Shown: piece by piece, positions 61,843 through 64,000 of the stretch
Numbering within the stretch: position 1 is the first letter of the stretch
How the letters are laid out: every line of letters begins with the position of its first letter
Assembly (NCBI RefSeq): GCF_003254625.1
Contig: NZ_QJRJ01000082.1
Location: forward strand, 496,001 to 560,000
Length of the DNA stretch: 64,000 bases
Source: Flavobacterium ginsenosidimutans
GTDB lineage: Bacteria > Bacteroidota > Bacteroidia > Flavobacteriales > Flavobacteriaceae
Direction: 5' to 3'
The notes under the pieces: generated by a model
The model's input: only the letters and a program-made list of their open reading frames with translations
The model's database searches: none
What the model was told of the DNA's origin: nothing
Made by a program: the position numbers and the translations under genes

Positions 61843-61874
61843 TTTTTTGAATGCTTACTAATTCAATTTTTTTT

Positions 61875-61902
61875 AAAGCTCCGTTTTTTGACGGAGTTTT
61901 TT
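61875..61902 (+). terminator. Rho-independent terminator
   Basis: A 10-pair stem (61875-61884 with 61891-61900, one G-U pair), loop of six, T run after. It lies 33 bases past the lipocalin stop. Confidence 0.75.
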
Positions 61903-61982
61903 ATTTTTATCGTCAGTATAATTTTAATAAAAAAAGATAATTGCTAGATTTGTTTTAGCATTTAAATTATAAGCCTCAAATT

Positions 61983-63755
61983 ATGATTAAAGAAGAAAAA
62001 GTTCCTTTTGAAACAATCGTGTTCTCAGGTATTACATTTAAAGTAATCAACCGACACGAAGCTCACAATATTATTGGAGATCTTACCGATTTCAATAATC
62101 AGAAAATCTACAATGTTTTTGAAAATACTTGGCGTTTTCCTGATTACGAGGAAAATCCCATATTTTTATTAGCAGAAGAAGATGTAGAAATGGATTTGTT
62201 TGAGATGGATTTCAGTACAGAAGAACATCCTAATATTTTCATTTTAGGATTTATTTTTAAAGGAAATCTAACGGTTGCAAAACTTATCAGTTCTTACGAT
62301 ACGGATAATTCTCCTGCCTTAATTGTTTTAGGAAAAACAACAACAGTCAATATTAATTTGTTCGGAAGTGTTCATTATTTAGGTGGAGGATTGCAATGCG
62401 ATACACTTGCTGGAGAATACAATCATGGCGAACTTTTTGTAAAAGGAGACCTTACAGCTTGGCTGATTTATACTGATGATATGCTATTTCATTTTGAGCG
62501 TTTCACAGATGTTCAGGCAATTATAAGCGCTAGCAGACCTGATGTTTTAATTTGTAGTAATGTTCAAGATACCGACGGATCTGTTATAACTGTAGAAAAT
62601 TATTTGCCTTCGACTCATAAATTGTCTGATATTGTAGATGATGCTTTTTTAGAACTTTCAAGTTACGGCAATGAAATCTTAGGTAATAATTATTTAGATA
62701 TTTTTAAAGAAGGACTTTCAATTTTAGATTACGATAAAAAAGAGAAATATTCGTATGCAGATTTCCGTAATCAGTTTATTAATATGGTTGAAGTTTTGTC
62801 TGAGAATGAGGAATTGAAAGAAAATGGAAAAATCGTTAGACATATTTCTGGAACGACTTATTTGTTTATTCCTTTTGATTATGAAGGAAAGAAATACAGC
62901 CAGATTTCTGAAGAAATTTCGAATGGTTTTAGTATCAGAATGCGTGCTTTATGGTGTCATGAAGATGAAGAAATTATGCTTATTTTGGAATATCTTGATG
63001 AAGAAGGAAATCCAAAATACCAATGGATAAATGATGAAAATGCTCCAGGAATTGAGCTTTTCTGCGTAAAAAATGCTGCAATAGCAACTTTTGAAATGTT
63101 GACAGCCGGAGTTGTTGAAGAAGAGGAAGAAGATGCAGAAACAGAATATTCAGATTATGATAGCAGTTTTTCTTTAGAAGAATTTGCTATTCAATTTGGC
63201 AATTATAAACTACCAGAAGATTTAGTGAAATTATACGAATTTGAGCAGGAATATGGTGTTGAAACCTATTCAGAATGTTTTGGACTTACGATTAACGACG
63301 ATAAAACCGGAATAAAAACTTGGTCTGAAGAAGAAGAATTTTACAATAGTTTTATCGAATTTGCAGGCGCAAATGGTTCTGGAAGTTCGTATGCATATTG
63401 GCTTATTGATAAAGATTTGAATAATTGCCCGATTGTTGTTTTTGGTGACGAAGGAGGAGTTCATGTTGTGGCAGAAAACACTCGTAAACTGATTCAGCTC
63501 CTGACTTTAGACACTGAAATTTCTGTTGACTTTGATTATGCTTATTTTTATAAAGATGAAGAATATTACGAAGAAAGCGAAAACAAAGAAGAATTTCAGG
63601 AATGGGCTAAAGAACAGTTTGGTTTTAATGCAATAGAATCTAATGAAGAAGCAGATGAAATTGTAGAACAAGCAAAAAGAAAGTACAAGCAAAAGTTCAA
63701 TGATTTTTTAGTGAAATTTGATATTGAAATCAGTGAGGAAGATGATGATGAATAG
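61983..63755 (+). CDS. Large acidic protein with beta-solenoid-like part and SUKH-like C-terminus
   Basis: A 590-residue cytosolic protein, very acidic (runs such as EEEEEDAETEYSDYD near 378 and EISEEDDDE at the end). Residues 70-170 have a regular short-strand pattern (IFILGFIFKGNLTVAKLISS; ALIVLGKTTTVNINLFG; GELFVKGDLTAWLIYTDD) like a beta-solenoid in cytoskeletal or immunity proteins. Residues 395-530 resemble an SMI1/KNR4 (SUKH) fold (YKLPEDLVKLYEFEQEYGVE; YAYWLIDKDLNNCPIVVFGD; GGVHVVAENTRKLIQLLTL). SUKH proteins often give immunity to contact toxins, so it may be an orphan immunity-type protein (inference). A TAnnTTTG box (TAGATTTG, 61945-61952) lies about 31 bases before the ATG. Confidence 0.6.
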   Translation: MIKEEKVPFETIVFSGITFKVINRHEAHNIIGDLTDFNNQKIYNVFENTWRFPDYEENPIFLLAEEDVEMDLFEMDFSTEEHPNIFILGFIFKGNLTVAKLISSYDTDNSPALIVLGKTTTVNINLFGSVHYLGGGLQCDTLAGEYNHGELFVKGDLTAWLIYTDDMLFHFERFTDVQAIISASRPDVLICSNVQDTDGSVITVENYLPSTHKLSDIVDDAFLELSSYGNEILGNNYLDIFKEGLSILDYDKKEKYSYADFRNQFINMVEVLSENEELKENGKIVRHISGTTYLFIPFDYEGKKYSQISEEISNGFSIRMRALWCHEDEEIMLILEYLDEEGNPKYQWINDENAPGIELFCVKNAAIATFEMLTAGVVEEEEEDAETEYSDYDSSFSLEEFAIQFGNYKLPEDLVKLYEFEQEYGVETYSECFGLTINDDKTGIKTWSEEEEFYNSFIEFAGANGSGSSYAYWLIDKDLNNCPIVVFGDEGGVHVVAENTRKLIQLLTLDTEISVDFDYAYFYKDEEYYEESENKEEFQEWAKEQFGFNAIESNEEADEIVEQAKRKYKQKFNDFLVKFDIEISEEDDDE

Positions 63756-63785
63756 TTTTTTATCTTTGAATTTAAATTAGAAAAA

Positions 63786-64000
63786 ATGAAAACACATTTA
63801 GCGCTTTTACGCGGAATCAACGTTTCTGGGCATAATTTAATGAAAATGGAAGCTTTGAAAGCAATGCTGGAGAATCTTGGTTTTCAAAATGTTCGAACGT
63901 ATTTGCAATCTGGAAATGTCTTTGTAGATAGTGAAGAAGAAGCTTCAAAAATTGGTTTTATCATGAAACAGGAAATTTTTAAAGTTTTTGGACACGAAGT
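63786..64000 (+). CDS. DUF1697 protein, N-terminal part (cut by window edge)
   Basis: The first 71 residues are visible: MKTHLALLRGINVSGHNLMK, MEALKAMLENLGFQNVRTYL, QSGNVFVDSEEEAS. The opening LRGINVSGHNLMKM and the SGNVF strand identify DUF1697, a family of about 175-185 residues of unknown function common in bacteria. It starts 30 bases after the stop of the SUKH-like gene and may share its transcript. Confidence 0.88.
   Translation, partial: MKTHLALLRGINVSGHNLMKMEALKAMLENLGFQNVRTYLQSGNVFVDSEEEASKIGFIMKQEIFKVFGHE

Overview
The window reads as a chromosome segment of a Flavobacterium-like member of the Bacteroidota. The support is a 2048-residue secreted metalloprotease ending in a type IX secretion sorting domain, PorT-like and SusC/TonB-type outer-membrane proteins, DUF3570/DUF4266 proteins, MKK-type signal peptides, low G+C, and promoters of the Bacteroidota form TTG-N19/20-TAnnTTTG (best seen at the tRNA at 39242-39271 and the operon at 42354-42384). 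No rRNA, CRISPR array or prophage was seen.

Left part (1-16.2 kb). A TonB-dependent siderophore receptor (cut by the window edge) and a PepSY membrane protein look like iron uptake. A three-gene phosphorelay follows (PAS histidine kinase, stand-alone receiver, receiver-kinase hybrid). Then come a small secreted protein, a thioredoxin / ApbE flavin transferase / DUF4266 / DUF3570 operon that looks like a cell-envelope redox system, a VIT/CCC1-type metal transporter with an overlapping unknown gene, another PAS kinase, a TIGR03643/DUF2805 protein, and two short-chain-dehydrogenase-like genes.

Middle part (16.3-39.1 kb) is accessory and partly decayed. An IS6-family element (16325-17098, perfect 16-bp ends) and an IS3-family element (about 22336-23700) both carry a premature stop in the transposase, and a 182-bp fragment of a close relative of the IS3 element lies at 17361-17542. 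Between them sit a type I sulfatase, a HAD phosphatase lipoprotein, an outer-membrane protein gene broken by a stop and a frameshift, and a short AraC-type DNA-binding protein. Further right are a TPR-HTH membrane regulator, a 45-residue unknown, the giant M4 protease with an adjacent PorT-like barrel, a DUF389 membrane protein, an SdsA-type alkylsulfatase broken by a one-base deletion at its metal-binding motif, and a G+C-rich orphan receiver next to a DUF6965-like protein, a TTTA microsatellite and a GC-rich palindromic element.

Right part (39.1-64 kb) looks like stable core chromosome: tRNA-Arg(ACG), apt, a four-gene LuxR/HPK two-component operon with a multi-span membrane protein, an endolysin-like muramidase, pheT, aldehyde dehydrogenase with DUF779 and an AraC regulator, a bestrophin-type channel, an RND efflux operon (adaptor-pump-TolC), a three-gene redox/energy-sensor-like group (thioredoxin-fold protein, MCP-like membrane domain without a signalling domain, Aer-like PAS protein), recG, a lipocalin-like lipoprotein, a large acidic SUKH-like protein and a truncated DUF1697 gene.

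The most interesting points are the ApbE/DUF4266/DUF3570/thioredoxin operon, the Aer-like sensor pieces lacking any chemotaxis output, the dispersed hairpin repeat at 6349-6403 and 22212-22267, the 98-bp inverted-repeat unit at 58946-59043, and the cluster of inactivating lesions between 16 and 36 kb. All calls come from reading the sequence; no database search was run.
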